Shown here: positions 9,062 to 16,743 of the stretch, in pieces
How the letters are laid out: the number at the start of each line of letters is the position of its first letter
How positions within the stretch are numbered: position 1 is the stretch's first letter
NCBI GenBank assembly: GCA_964526635.1
Contig: CAZGLR010000016.1
Location: forward strand, 1 to 39,385
Reading direction: 5' to 3'
Length of the DNA: 39,385 bases
From: CAZGLR01 sp964526635
GTDB lineage: Bacteria > Zixibacteria > MSB-5A5 > GN15 > JAAZOE01
Notes under the pieces: model-generated
The model's database searches: none
What the model was told of the DNA's origin: nothing
The model's input: only the letters and a program-made list of their open reading frames with translations
Position numbers and translations under genes: made by a program

Positions 9062-9838
9062 TTATTCGATTTCAGATTTTGTCAGTTCGAGCCGTTTGCG
9101 GCGGAATTCACGGATTTCGGCTATATCGAGAACAATCGAGAGTATCCGGATACTATCTTCCTCAACCGGGTCGATCCGTGTCAAAACACCCCAGGGCGCC
9201 GCGACCAGGCTGCGGCCCTGCAGCCGTCCACCCCACAGGCCGCCGATAGCGCAGCATTTGACGACAAACGCTCCGGATGTTTTGGCACCGGAAACAAAGA
9301 TTTCGTTGTCGCGGCGGAATTTCTCTTTGGGCGATTCCCCGGGACGATGGGGGGATGTAATCGGCACAAAGACAATATCTGGATTTGATGATGACAGCCG
9401 CTCGAAATTCTGTGGGAAGAGGACATCGGCGCAGATCAGCACGGAAATAGTTATTCCACCGATGGCGAAACGGCAGACATCATCGCCGGGAGAGATGCCG
9501 TGATTTAGTTCATTGAGAGTTGGATTCAGTTTGCGAAATGTCCCGATTTTGCGACCATGATCAAATATAGTACAGGTATTGTAGAAGGCGGATTCGTCGG
9601 CCTCAATAGCAGTGCCGGCAATCAGACAGCAGTCGAAGCGATCGGAGAGAGTTCTACAATAGGCGAGATGTTCGCGTCCGACGGTGGCATTCAGGGTCGG
9701 TTCGCGATCAGTCGGATCGACATTGAAGTACTCCGGCAGGATGACAAAATCCGGCTTTTGCTTGAAAACCAGCAGATTTTCATCCATCGTCAACTGCCGA
9801 CCGACATCGCACTGGACTATGACTATCTTTCGCAGCAT
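9062..9838 (-). CDS. Carbon-nitrogen hydrolase (nitrilase superfamily)
   Basis: This 258-residue protein has a complete nitrilase-superfamily triad: Glu36 in ILPEYF, Lys103 in FRKLNPT and Cys136 in LICADV. The length and single-domain layout fit omega-amidase or N-carbamoyl-type amidohydrolases. The region around Cys136 does not allow a particular substrate to be named. There is no signal peptide, so it is cytoplasmic. It is the first gene of a minus-strand run (amidohydrolase, S46 peptidase, TldD, TldE) and is separated from the S46 gene by 53 bases. A role in deamidating products of peptide or amino-acid breakdown is plausible but inferred from context only. There is no clear Shine-Dalgarno site, and a candidate -10 box ends 6 nt before the ATG. 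Confidence 0.88.
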   Translation of the reverse strand: MLRKIVIVQCDVGRQLTMDENLLVFKQKPDFVILPEYFNVDPTDREPTLNATVGREHLAYCRTLSDRFDCCLIAGTAIEADESAFYNTCTIFDHGRKIGTFRKLNPTLNELNHGISPGDDVCRFAIGGITISVLICADVLFPQNFERLSSSNPDIVFVPITSPHRPGESPKEKFRRDNEIFVSGAKTSGAFVVKCCAIGGLWGGRLQGRSLVAAPWGVLTRIDPVEEDSIRILSIVLDIAEIREFRRKRLELTKSEIE

Positions 9839-9844
9839 TTGATT

Positions 9845-9874
9845 CTAATACGCACACGGGGGCCATCGGTTCAA
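9845..9874 (-). promoter_or_regulatory. Candidate promoter of the nitrilase/S46/TldDE run
   Basis: On the minus strand, TTGAAC (9869-9874) and TATTAG (9845-9850) are 18 bases apart. As with the thioredoxin/TPR gene, the -10 box ends only 6 nt before the ATG (9838) and no Shine-Dalgarno sequence is visible, so the transcript may have almost no leader. The 109-base gap is shared with the divergent rnhB gene, whose own promoter is not obvious. Confidence 0.35.
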
Positions 9875-9947
9875 CAAGAAATGATAAATTGTTTGTTGCG
9901 TATTGCCGACAAAATAAATATAGATAAATAGACACTATTCACCAGAA

Positions 9948-10637
9948 ATGCGGGCGGTTATGACGGCGCAACGATTACATAAAGATCCGGGCGGCAGGGC
10001 ACATCTGGCTGATCTGGAGCAGAATCTGCGCAAAAGGGGACAACGATATATTATCGGTGTCGATGAATCCGGCCGGGGGCCGCTGGCCGGTCCGGTCGTC
10101 GCGGCTGCGGTGATTTTACCGGAACAATACGATCTCCCCGAGCTGGCTGATTCTAAAAAACTGACCGCCGCACGGCGCGAAGTCCTGTTTGAGCAGATCG
10201 TTACTTCGGATGCGATGTATGCTGTCGGTATTGCCGATAACGACATGATCGATTCGCTGAATATCCTGCGGGCGTCATTGCGTGCGATGGCGCGCGCGGT
10301 GGCCAAACTGCGCAAGATGGTTGAACCGGATGTCGTGCTGGTTGATGGCAATATGACGATCCCGAGTGTGAATATCCCGCAAATAGCTATCGTGGGTGGT
10401 GATGATTTGTGTCCATCGATTTCAGCGGCATCGATTCTGGCCAAAGTCACACGGGACCGTATTATGGACCACTATGCGAAATTATATCCTCAGTATGCGT
10501 TTCAGTGCCATCGCGGCTATTGTACCGCCCTGCATTTGAAAGAATTGAAAGCCAACGGCCCGACCGCCATTCACCGGAAATCGTTTCGGCCGGTTCAGGA
10601 GATGATCGAACAGGTCGAATTAGAACTGGCTCCATGA
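9948..10637 (+). CDS. rnhB: Ribonuclease HII
   Basis: This 229-residue protein hydrolyses the RNA strand of RNA-DNA hybrids and excises ribonucleotides from DNA. The family signature is intact: GVDESGRGPLAGP (37-49) with acidic residues D39 and E40, then LADSKKLT, VLVDGN (D133) and SAASILAKVTRDRIM (D170), giving the D-E-D-D catalytic set. The N-terminus has an extra stretch of about 30 residues. An in-frame ATG at 9960 (residue 5) is an equally possible start, and neither has a convincing Shine-Dalgarno. The stop overlaps the yraN start by ATGA. The rnhB-yraN pairing is common in bacteria. Confidence 0.96.
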   Translation: MRAVMTAQRLHKDPGGRAHLADLEQNLRKRGQRYIIGVDESGRGPLAGPVVAAAVILPEQYDLPELADSKKLTAARREVLFEQIVTSDAMYAVGIADNDMIDSLNILRASLRAMARAVAKLRKMVEPDVVLVDGNMTIPSVNIPQIAIVGGDDLCPSISAASILAKVTRDRIMDHYAKLYPQYAFQCHRGYCTALHLKELKANGPTAIHRKSFRPVQEMIEQVELELAP

Positions 10638-10978
10638 AACCCAATCGCCGCGCCCGGGGCAGCCGGGGCGAGGCTATGGCTGCGCGGTTCCTGGAGAACC
10701 GTGGCTTTGAGATCCTGCACCGTAATCTGAATCTCTCCCACCAGGAAATCGATCTGGTCTGTCTTGACAACGACTGCCTGGTCTTTGTCGAGGTCAAATT
10801 CGCCCAGACCGATTCGTTCGGCCATCCGGCTACCTGGGTGGATGCTCGGAAACAGGAGCATTTGCGCACAGCCGCCCAGCGGTTTCTGCAGGAGTATGAT
10901 TTTTCCGGATATGATATCCGTTTCGATGTCGTGGCGATTCTCGGCGATGAGATCGAGTATTATCCGGGCGCCTTCTAA
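10634..10978 (+). CDS. yraN: YraN/UPF0102 family endonuclease-like protein
   Basis: The product is 114 residues from the ATG at 10634, which overlaps the rnhB stop (ATGA). The same frame is open much further upstream, but that part lies within rnhB. The sequence shows the family pattern: RGSRGEAMAARFLENRGFEIL, then EIDLVCLDNDCLVFVEVKF (the D-x(n)-ExK core of the restriction-endonuclease-like fold), then VDARKQEHLRTAAQRFL and DIRFDVVAI. The molecular role of YraN is not established, though a part in DNA processing is often proposed. It is translationally coupled to rnhB. No terminator is seen after it. Confidence 0.92.
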   Translation: MKPNRRARGSRGEAMAARFLENRGFEILHRNLNLSHQEIDLVCLDNDCLVFVEVKFAQTDSFGHPATWVDARKQEHLRTAAQRFLQEYDFSGYDIRFDVVAILGDEIEYYPGAF

Positions 10979-11118
10979 GAACTTCCGAGTTCGCTGTTTC
11001 CGTTATCCTGATCAACAATTGCTGAAACAAAATCAACTGTCGACTGTTTTGAGAAGAAAAGGAAATAGAATATGGCGATGAGCCGGGAACAGGAATTCGA
11101 AGATGTATATCGTCGGTC

Positions 11119-11146
11119 TTGCGATCGGGCCCCAAACGTATATATT
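11119..11146 (+). promoter_or_regulatory. Candidate ferritin promoter
   Basis: TTGCGA (11119-11124) and TATATT (11141-11146) are 16 bases apart, placing the transcript start about 45-50 nt before the ferritin ATG. A small dyad, ATCTC-TATT-GAGAT (11168-11181), lies in the leader just before the AAAGGA ribosome-binding site and could be a regulator site; it does not clearly match a known Fur box. Confidence 0.4.
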
Positions 11147-11199
11147 GCCGAACACTGTTTTCCCAACATCTCTATTGAGATAGAAAGGAACTGATTACC

Positions 11200-11700
11200 A
11201 TGGCGATTGAGAAGAATATTCAGGATGCCCTCAACAAGCAGATTAATCGCGAATTTTTCTCGTCTCACCTGTATCTGTCGATGGCGGCGTATTTTGAAAC
11301 TCTGAACATGAGCGGCTTTGCCAACTGGCTGAAAATTCAGTCGGAGGAAGAGCGTGGTCATGCCATGAAGTTTTTCGAGCACATCGTCACTCGCGGCGGC
11401 CAGGTGGAATTGTATGAAATAGATAAGCCGGAAGCCAAATGGGCATCTCCGCTGGCGGTTTTCAAGGCGGTTCTTGATCATGAGAAGATCATCACCCGTC
11501 ATGTCAACGACCTGGTTGATTTGAGTCTTCAGGCCAAGGATCACGCCACCCATAATTTCCTGCAATTCTTTGTCGATGAGCAGGTTGAGGAGGAAGCCAG
11601 CGCCGAAGACGTCCTCTATAAACTGGAACTGGTCAAAGAATCGACCGGGGGAATGTACATGCTGGATCGTGAACTGGGCAAGCGCACAGCCGGTGCGTAA
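11200..11700 (+). CDS. ftnA: Ferritin (non-haem, FtnA type)
   Basis: This 166-residue four-helix-bundle protein oxidises Fe(II) and stores iron as a mineral in a 24-subunit cytoplasmic shell. The ferroxidase ligands are visible: E18 in NREFFSSHLYLS, E51 and H54 in SEEERGH, E95 in DHEKI, and Q128 with E131 in DEQVEEE, all one residue later than in E. coli FtnA numbering. The haem-ligand Met arrangement of bacterioferritin is not apparent and the length is typical of FtnA. The start has an AAAGGA ribosome-binding site. The gene is alone, with its own candidate promoter and a strong terminator, which fits independent control by iron or oxidative stress. Confidence 0.95.
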   Translation: MAIEKNIQDALNKQINREFFSSHLYLSMAAYFETLNMSGFANWLKIQSEEERGHAMKFFEHIVTRGGQVELYEIDKPEAKWASPLAVFKAVLDHEKIITRHVNDLVDLSLQAKDHATHNFLQFFVDEQVEEEASAEDVLYKLELVKESTGGMYMLDRELGKRTAGA

Positions 11701-11720
11701 AAATTCACAATGAGCAGAAG

Positions 11721-11752
11721 AAAGGGCGGATAGGTCATTCGCCCTTTTTTTT
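11721..11752 (+). terminator. Intrinsic terminator of ferritin
   Basis: The stem AAAGGGCG (11721-11728) pairs with CGCCCTTT (11740-11747) around an 11-nt loop. It is followed by a run of T to 11752 and lies 20 bases after the ferritin stop. Confidence 0.85.
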
Positions 11753-11753
11753 A

Positions 11754-11782
11754 TGTGCAATCGAGATAATCCGGTATATAAT
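11754..11782 (+). promoter_or_regulatory. Candidate promoter for the small membrane protein (and perhaps the ior operon)
   Basis: A perfect TATAAT (11777-11782) lies 17 bases after a poor -35 match, TGTGCA (11754-11759). The start codon at 11815 is about 32 nt downstream of the -10 box. Confidence 0.4.
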
Positions 11783-11814
11783 GAGACACCAGTGAGCCTT
11801 CAAGCGGCGAGTGT

Positions 11815-12246
11815 ATGAGATTATCGGAAATAAATTTTGTCAAAATCGCCATCTACGTGATAATCATCGCGGCGGCGTTTTTGGGGTATCGCCATATGGT
11901 TTCACAGAAAGAGATAAGTGAGGAAGCCAGGTCACGCTTCGTCGATGTCTATGCACAAAACGCTTTTTGGGCGACGGCCTACCGGAATCACCCTGAGTTA
12001 TATCAGCAGAGACGCGATTCCATATTTGAGGCCAACCGTATGACAATTGATTCCGTGGGTGCTTTCCAGGATCGAATGAAAGAACATGAGGAAACCTGGG
12101 CCGGTATCTGGGATCGGATATCCTCGCGTATCGATTCGCTGGTCAACTACTATTCAACTAATCCCATACCGCTGCCGGATTCACTCGCGTCCGACACTGC
12201 GGTAAGTGATACTCTCGACATCGCGCCGTCTAATCAAGCCGAATAG
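11815..12246 (+). CDS. Small single-pass membrane protein of unknown function
   Basis: This 143-residue product is not recognised. Residues 9-25 (VKIAIYVIIIAAAFLGY) form one transmembrane segment close to the N-terminus, so most of the protein is probably extracytoplasmic. Residues 34-115 are charged and helical (EEARSRFVDVYAQNAFW, RMKEHEETWAGIWDRI), with features of a coiled coil. The C-terminus (PIPLPDSLASDTAVSDTLDI) is low-complexity and acidic. It starts 114 bases after the ferritin gene, beyond a terminator, and ends 107 bases before iorA. The ribosome-binding site is weak. It may be cotranscribed with the ior operon, because no terminator is seen between them apart from the large hairpin at 12248-12347. 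Confidence 0.7.
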   Translation: MRLSEINFVKIAIYVIIIAAAFLGYRHMVSQKEISEEARSRFVDVYAQNAFWATAYRNHPELYQQRRDSIFEANRMTIDSVGAFQDRMKEHEETWAGIWDRISSRIDSLVNYYSTNPIPLPDSLASDTAVSDTLDIAPSNQAE

Positions 12247-12247
12247 G

Positions 12248-12347
12248 CTCCACCCCGCTTGCTTCGCGCCAGCCTCTTATGTATATTGCCCGCATCGCCC
12301 GAAAGGGTGTGAGGTTGAATATACATGAGAGAGATAAAGTGGTGGAG
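12248..12347 (+). promoter_or_regulatory. Large imperfect hairpin in the iorA leader, able to mask its ribosome-binding site
   Basis: Nested inverted repeats span 100 nt. CTCCACC (12248-12254) is the exact complement of GGTGGAG (12341-12347), which contains the iorA Shine-Dalgarno. Inside this, CTCTTATGTATATT (12274-12287) pairs with AATATACATGAGAG (12318-12331), 14 bp with one G-T pair. The apex CCGCA-T-CGCCC (12289-12299 region) pairs with GGGTG-TGAGG around a GAAA tetraloop (12301-12304). It could be a cis-acting RNA element controlling translation of the ior-buk-ptb operon, or a small palindromic repeat of mobile origin. The sequence alone does not decide. Confidence 0.55.
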
Positions 12348-12353
12348 TGAAAT

Positions 12354-14138
12354 ATGAGAAAGCTGATGTCGGGTAACGAGGCCGTCGCCCGCGGGGCGTA
12401 TGAAGCCGGGGTGAGGCTGGCCGCAGCCTATCCGGGGACGCCCTCGACCGAAATTCTTGAGACGATTGCCGCCGAGTACCCATCGATATATGCCGAATGG
12501 TCGCCCAATGAAAAGGTGGCTTTTGAAGTCGGGATCGGGGCCTCGCTGGGCGGGGGACGGACCCTGGTCGCAATGAAGCATGTCGGCGTCAATGTCGCCG
12601 CCGATCCCCTGATGACATTTGCATATACCGGCGTCAATGCCGGTTTTGTTTTTATCAGCGCCGATGATCCTGAGATGCATTCATCGCAGAACGAGCAGGA
12701 TAACCGCCTGCTGGCCCGTTTTGCCCAGATTCCATTTCTGGAGCCGACGGACTCCCAGGAAGCCAAAGACATGGTCAAGCAGGGGTTGGAGATATCGGAG
12801 AAATACGATATCCCGGTCATGATCCGACTGACGACGCGAATCTCGCATTCCAAGGGGATGGTGGAGCTCGAGGATCCGATTGAAGTGCCCCCGAGAAAAT
12901 TCGATCGCGATGTGAAGAAATACGTAATGGTTCCGGGGCATGCCCGTGGACGACACCATTCACTGATTGAACGCCAGAATCTGCTGGCGGAATTTTCGGA
13001 AGCCACGCCGATGAATGCTGTCGAAAGCACCGGCACCAAAGTCGGAATTATAACCGGTGGCATTGCCTACCAGTATGTTAAAGAAGCTGCCCCGGATCTC
13101 GATGTTCTCAAAATCGGCATGGGTTTCCCGATGCCGTTTGAAAAGATTCGGAAGTTCGTCAATGATCACGAAACTACCCTGATCATTGAAGAGCTGGAGC
13201 CCTATTACGAAGACGCCATCAAGGCCGTCGGCATAGTCACTGTTCAGGGCAAGAAATACACTGGCCGCGAGGGCGAGTTGTCACCCTATCGCGTGGCGAT
13301 GGCTCTGTATCAGGCCGGCGTTATCGATACCAAACCGGTGGCGGGGTATGACCCCCAGAATCTGTTCCCGCGGCCGCCGGTGCTATGTCCCGGTTGTCCG
13401 CATCGCGGCATGTTTACCATTTTGAAAAAGTTGAAATTGACGGTTACCGGGGATATCGGCTGTTATACACTCGGGACGTTGCAGCCGCTGGGATCGCTGC
13501 ATACCTGTATCTGTATGGGCGCCTCGATCGGTACTGCCATCGGTATGGAGAAGGTTTCCGATGGTGAAGAAGGCATTGTCGCTGTCATCGGTGATTCGAC
13601 CTTTTTGCATTCGGGTATCACCGGCATTCTCGATGCCGTCTATAATAAATCCAACGTGACCACTATCATCGCCGACAACCGCATTACGGCCATGACCGGC
13701 GGCCAGCAGCATCCCGGCACCGGTTTTACCCTGATGGGTGAAAAGACCAGAGCTGTCGATTATGTCGAGTTGTGCAAAGCTCTGGGTGTGGAATCGGTGC
13801 GGGAAGTCGATCCACTCGATTTCGAGGCCACTAAAAAGGTGGTTGAGGAAGAAGTCAAACGTCCCGGACCATCGGTGATCGTTACGAAGCGGCCATGTGT
13901 GCTCATGCCGAATCGTATTATGGATCAACCGTATTACGTCGACCTTGAATTGTGCAACGGCTGCAGCGCCTGCTTCCGTATCGGCTGTCCGGCCATTTCG
14001 CCCTCGAAAGAACTGACCGAAAAGGGCCGGCCCAAAGCCGAAATCGATGCCGCGTTGTGCACCGGGTGTACGCTCTGTGCGCAGGTCTGTAAACCGGAAG
14101 CGATCGTGCTGACCCAACCGGCCGAAGCGGCCAATTAA
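12354..14138 (+). CDS. iorA: Indolepyruvate:ferredoxin oxidoreductase, alpha subunit
   Basis: This 594-residue protein catalyses oxidative decarboxylation of aryl 2-oxoacids (indolepyruvate, phenylpyruvate and relatives) to aryl-acetyl-CoA with reduction of ferredoxin. The N-terminal pyrimidine-binding domain opens with MSGNEAVARGAYEAGV and AAYPGTPSTEI. The thiamine-diphosphate domain (about 340-525) has CPGCPHRG, GDIGCYTLG and GDSTFLHSG followed by IIADNRITAMTGGQQHPG. The C-terminus carries two [4Fe-4S] motifs: C534, C537, C540 and C545, then C569, C572, C575 and C579. This fused layout with two clusters distinguishes IorA from the multi-subunit VOR and KGOR enzymes. The ribosome-binding site GGAG is part of a possible masking stem (12248-12347). 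iorB follows directly. Confidence 0.96.
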   Translation: MRKLMSGNEAVARGAYEAGVRLAAAYPGTPSTEILETIAAEYPSIYAEWSPNEKVAFEVGIGASLGGGRTLVAMKHVGVNVAADPLMTFAYTGVNAGFVFISADDPEMHSSQNEQDNRLLARFAQIPFLEPTDSQEAKDMVKQGLEISEKYDIPVMIRLTTRISHSKGMVELEDPIEVPPRKFDRDVKKYVMVPGHARGRHHSLIERQNLLAEFSEATPMNAVESTGTKVGIITGGIAYQYVKEAAPDLDVLKIGMGFPMPFEKIRKFVNDHETTLIIEELEPYYEDAIKAVGIVTVQGKKYTGREGELSPYRVAMALYQAGVIDTKPVAGYDPQNLFPRPPVLCPGCPHRGMFTILKKLKLTVTGDIGCYTLGTLQPLGSLHTCICMGASIGTAIGMEKVSDGEEGIVAVIGDSTFLHSGITGILDAVYNKSNVTTIIADNRITAMTGGQQHPGTGFTLMGEKTRAVDYVELCKALGVESVREVDPLDFEATKKVVEEEVKRPGPSVIVTKRPCVLMPNRIMDQPYYVDLELCNGCSACFRIGCPAISPSKELTEKGRPKAEIDAALCTGCTLCAQVCKPEAIVLTQPAEAAN

Positions 14139-14149
14139 GGATGGTGACC

Positions 14150-14740
14150 ATGGCAACTGTTGATACCAAAAATATACTGATCGTGGGTGTTGGTGGCCAG
14201 GGGGTGCTTCTGGCCTCCGAGCTGCTTTCGGAAGTGGCAATCATGTCCGGCTTTGACGTAAAAAAATCGGAAGTGCACGGTATGTCGCAGCGTGGGGGAG
14301 TGGTCTCATCGCATGTCCGATTCGGCAAGAAAGTGTACTCGCCGATTATTCCCTATGGCCGGGCGGATATCATCCTGTCGTTTGAACAGGCCGAAGCCCT
14401 CCGGGCTATTGACTGGGTCAAACCCGATGGCAAGGTGATTGCCTCACGGACCCGGCTGGTACCGCCGATTGCCAACTTCGGAGACATTGCGTATCCGGGC
14501 GATCCGATCGAAGAAATCAGGGCCAAGACCGGCGATGTGATCGCCGTCGATGCCGACAAAATGGCGCGCGACCTGGGCAATATCCGGCTCGTCAACACGA
14601 TCCTGCTGGCGGTGGCCTCCCCTTATATGGGCTTTGAAAAAACCGTCTGGGAAGAGGCGATTCGCAAGCTGGTCAAACCCAGGTTTGTCGAAATTAATCT
14701 GACCGCATTCGCCCGGGGCAGTGAGTTATCGGTCAACTAA
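14150..14740 (+). CDS. iorB: Indolepyruvate:ferredoxin oxidoreductase, beta subunit
   Basis: The product is 196 residues from the ATG at 14150. An ATG nine bases upstream (14141) is in frame but sits directly on the AAGG ribosome-binding site, so the later start is preferred. It shows the gamma-type 2-oxoacid oxidoreductase fold: NILIVGVGGQGVLLAS (nucleotide- or CoA-binding loop), then KKSEVHGMSQRGG with the conserved SQRGG, then VNTILLAVASPYMG. It is the obligate partner of IorA and lies 11 bases after it. The butyrate kinase gene begins 18 bases downstream, so product acyl-CoA formation and acyl-phosphate chemistry are likely made from one transcript. Confidence 0.95.
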   Translation: MATVDTKNILIVGVGGQGVLLASELLSEVAIMSGFDVKKSEVHGMSQRGGVVSSHVRFGKKVYSPIIPYGRADIILSFEQAEALRAIDWVKPDGKVIASRTRLVPPIANFGDIAYPGDPIEEIRAKTGDVIAVDADKMARDLGNIRLVNTILLAVASPYMGFEKTVWEEAIRKLVKPRFVEINLTAFARGSELSVN

Positions 14741-14758
14741 ACAGCGCGGGGAGGAAGC

Positions 14759-15835
14759 ATGGTTGATGACGCCTGTATCCTGGTTATCAATCCGGGATCT
14801 ACGTCTACTAAGGTAGCTGTATTCAAAGGCGATACCGAAAAGCAGCGAGAAACTATAGAACACCCGGCCGATCAACTGACCGGATTCGACCTCACCTCGG
14901 AACAGTTTGATTTGCGACGCATGGCTATTGAGACATGGATTGAAACGCTTCCCGAACTCGATCGGACTTTCGATGCTGTCGCCGGGCGCGGGGCGCCATT
15001 GAAACCACTCGAGGGCGGAACCTATACTATCTCCGCGCAACTCCTGGAAGATGTAAAAACATCGAGATATTCCAACCATGCCTCAAATCTGGGCCCGATG
15101 CTGGCCGATTATTTCGCCGGGAAATATGAAATACCGGCTTATATCACCGACCCGATCACGGTTGACAACTTTACCGATGTCGCCCGTATTTCGGGCTTGC
15201 CGGAGATTGTCCGTAAATGCCGTTCGCACGCGTTGAATATCAAGGCGGTGAGCCGGGCCGTAGCCGCCGAGGCCGGCAAAGCGCTTGAGGAGATGAACTT
15301 TATTGTCTCTCATATGGGTGGTGGAATCTCGGTAGCGGCCCTTGAGGGCGGCCGTATTGTCGATGTGAACGATGGCCTGCTGGGGATGGGACCGTTTTCG
15401 CCCGACCGCTGCGGCGCGCTGCCGATTGGCGGGCTGGTTGAACTGTGCTATTCGGGGAAGTATGACAAGAAAGAATTGATCACAATTCTCTCGAAGAAAA
15501 GCGGAATGGTCGCCTATCTGGGCGAGGCCGATTTGCGCAGGGTCGAGGCGATGATTGAAGATGGCGATAACAAGGCGGTCTTAATCTTCGACGCCATGTG
15601 CTATCAAATCGCCAAGGAAATTGGCGCTTGCGCGGCGGTTTTGCGCGGCAAGGTCGATGCGGTTATTCTTACCGGTGGCATGGCGAATTCGTCGCGGCTG
15701 ACCAAGGCGATTTCCGAGCGCATTCGTTTTATTGCCGAGGTGAGGATAATTGCAGGTGAATACGAAATGCCGGCGCTGGCGGCGGGGGCACGGCGGGCGC
15801 TGGCCGGTAGTGAAAACGTGAGAGAGTATTCATGA
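14759..15835 (+). CDS. buk: Butyrate kinase (acyl-phosphate to acid plus ATP)
   Basis: This 358-residue ASKHA-fold kinase shows NPGSTSTKVAVF (11-22, phosphate 1 loop), FDAVAGRGAPLKPLEGGTY, HASNLGPMLADYFA, DPITVDNFTDVARISGLPE, FIVSHMGGGISVAAL and VILTGGMANS. These are the butyrate kinase pattern rather than acetate kinase. Branched-chain and aryl acyl-phosphates are used by some family members. In this operon it would make ATP from the acyl-CoA produced by IorAB after phosphate exchange by the Ptb proteins. GGAGG precedes the ATG. The stop overlaps the ptb start by ATGA, so translation is coupled. Confidence 0.96.
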   Translation: MVDDACILVINPGSTSTKVAVFKGDTEKQRETIEHPADQLTGFDLTSEQFDLRRMAIETWIETLPELDRTFDAVAGRGAPLKPLEGGTYTISAQLLEDVKTSRYSNHASNLGPMLADYFAGKYEIPAYITDPITVDNFTDVARISGLPEIVRKCRSHALNIKAVSRAVAAEAGKALEEMNFIVSHMGGGISVAALEGGRIVDVNDGLLGMGPFSPDRCGALPIGGLVELCYSGKYDKKELITILSKKSGMVAYLGEADLRRVEAMIEDGDNKAVLIFDAMCYQIAKEIGACAAVLRGKVDAVILTGGMANSSRLTKAISERIRFIAEVRIIAGEYEMPALAAGARRALAGSENVREYS

Positions 15836-16743
15836 TACAAACAGCGCAAGGTATAATCGATGCCGCTGTGAAGCTGTCGAGCAGCGGCGGCAAACGGCGG
15901 GTGGCGGTGGCGGTGGCGCAGGATGCCGATGTTATCGGGGCGGTTCGATCGGCCTATGACGACGGTATCTGTAATGCCTCGCTGTTCGGCGATGCCGCCA
16001 AAATCAAGGAACTCGCCGAAATACAAAACGTCTCACTCGACGGTATCGAAATACATAACATAGTCGAACCAGGCAAGGCGGTCCAGGGCGCAGTAGCGCT
16101 GGCTGCCGAGGGCAATGCCGACGTCGTGATGAAGGGTTTTGTCTCCACCTCGGCACTGCTGCGCGGTGTGCTGAGCAAAGAATTGGGACTGCGTATGTCA
16201 CCGACACTGTCACACGTCGCTGTGCTCGATGTGCCGGGGCGACGGAAACTCCTGATGATGACCGATGGCGGTATGGTCGTGTCACCGGATTTCAATCAGC
16301 GCTTCGATATCGCAGTCAATGCCCTGATTGTCGCCCGCGCCCTGGGTATCTCACCAATACGGCTGGCTTTTTCGGCTGCGGTGGACCGGGTTTCCGGGAC
16401 GATGCCGCAATCTCATCAATCACTCGAACTGATGCAGAAAATGAAAGATCTGGGCCACGATGATATTATCGTCTCCGGCCCCACCGCCTTCGATACTGCC
16501 GCGGCCGATGGCAAAGATGGTGCCGATATTTTCGTGGTTGGCAGTATCGAAGAATGCAATGTGACCGCCAAGACGCTGATTGTTTTTGCCAATGCGATTT
16601 TCTCCGGCGTTATCCTTGGAGCGCGTATTCCAGTATCGCTGGTTTCGCGGACCGACCCGGTCCTGGGCAAGAAATCATCAATCGCACTGGCCTGCCTGGT
16701 TTCGGAGTATTATCGGCAGTTCAGTGGAAAGGGAGGGCGGTGA
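15832..16743 (+). CDS. ptb: Phosphate butyryltransferase, paralogue 1 (N-terminal signatures kept)
   Basis: This 303-residue PTA/PTB-family protein exchanges the CoA of acyl-CoA for phosphate. The N-terminal half is close to classical Ptb: VAVAVAQD (24-31), ADVVMKGFVST (96-106), LLRGVLSKELGLR, LSHVAV and MMTDGGMVVSPD (142-153). The C-terminal half departs from the family: the expected DGPLALD is SGPTAFD (215-221), the segment leading to xVAGxADI is shortened, and PNIETGN is replaced by GSIEECN (237-243). The end, SRTDPVLGKKSSIALA, is conventional. It overlaps buk by ATGA and the next paralogue by TGATG. See the finding on complementary decay with paralogue 2. Confidence 0.92.
   Translation: MIQTAQGIIDAAVKLSSSGGKRRVAVAVAQDADVIGAVRSAYDDGICNASLFGDAAKIKELAEIQNVSLDGIEIHNIVEPGKAVQGAVALAAEGNADVVMKGFVSTSALLRGVLSKELGLRMSPTLSHVAVLDVPGRRKLLMMTDGGMVVSPDFNQRFDIAVNALIVARALGISPIRLAFSAAVDRVSGTMPQSHQSLELMQKMKDLGHDDIIVSGPTAFDTAAADGKDGADIFVVGSIEECNVTAKTLIVFANAIFSGVILGARIPVSLVSRTDPVLGKKSSIALACLVSEYYRQFSGKGGR

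Noticed and set aside
10409..10633. Upstream extension of the yraN frame
   Set aside because: The extension lies within rnhB in another frame. The ATG at 10634 overlaps the rnhB stop and begins the family-typical N-terminus.
11072..11194. A 40-codon open frame between yraN and ferritin, with AAAAGGAAATAG before its ATG
   Set aside because: It overlaps the best candidate ferritin promoter and leader, has no recognisable features, and its start resembles the ferritin start by chance. It is too weak to call a gene.
12354..14740. Reading iorAB as a pyruvate, 2-ketoisovalerate or 2-ketoglutarate oxidoreductase
   Set aside because: The fused alpha chain with two C-terminal [4Fe-4S] motifs and the small beta chain are specific to the IOR layout. 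The exact 2-oxoacid remains open.
16554..16742. Upstream extension of the second ptb-like frame
   Set aside because: It lies within the first ptb gene. The TGATG overlap at 16741-16745 gives the natural start.
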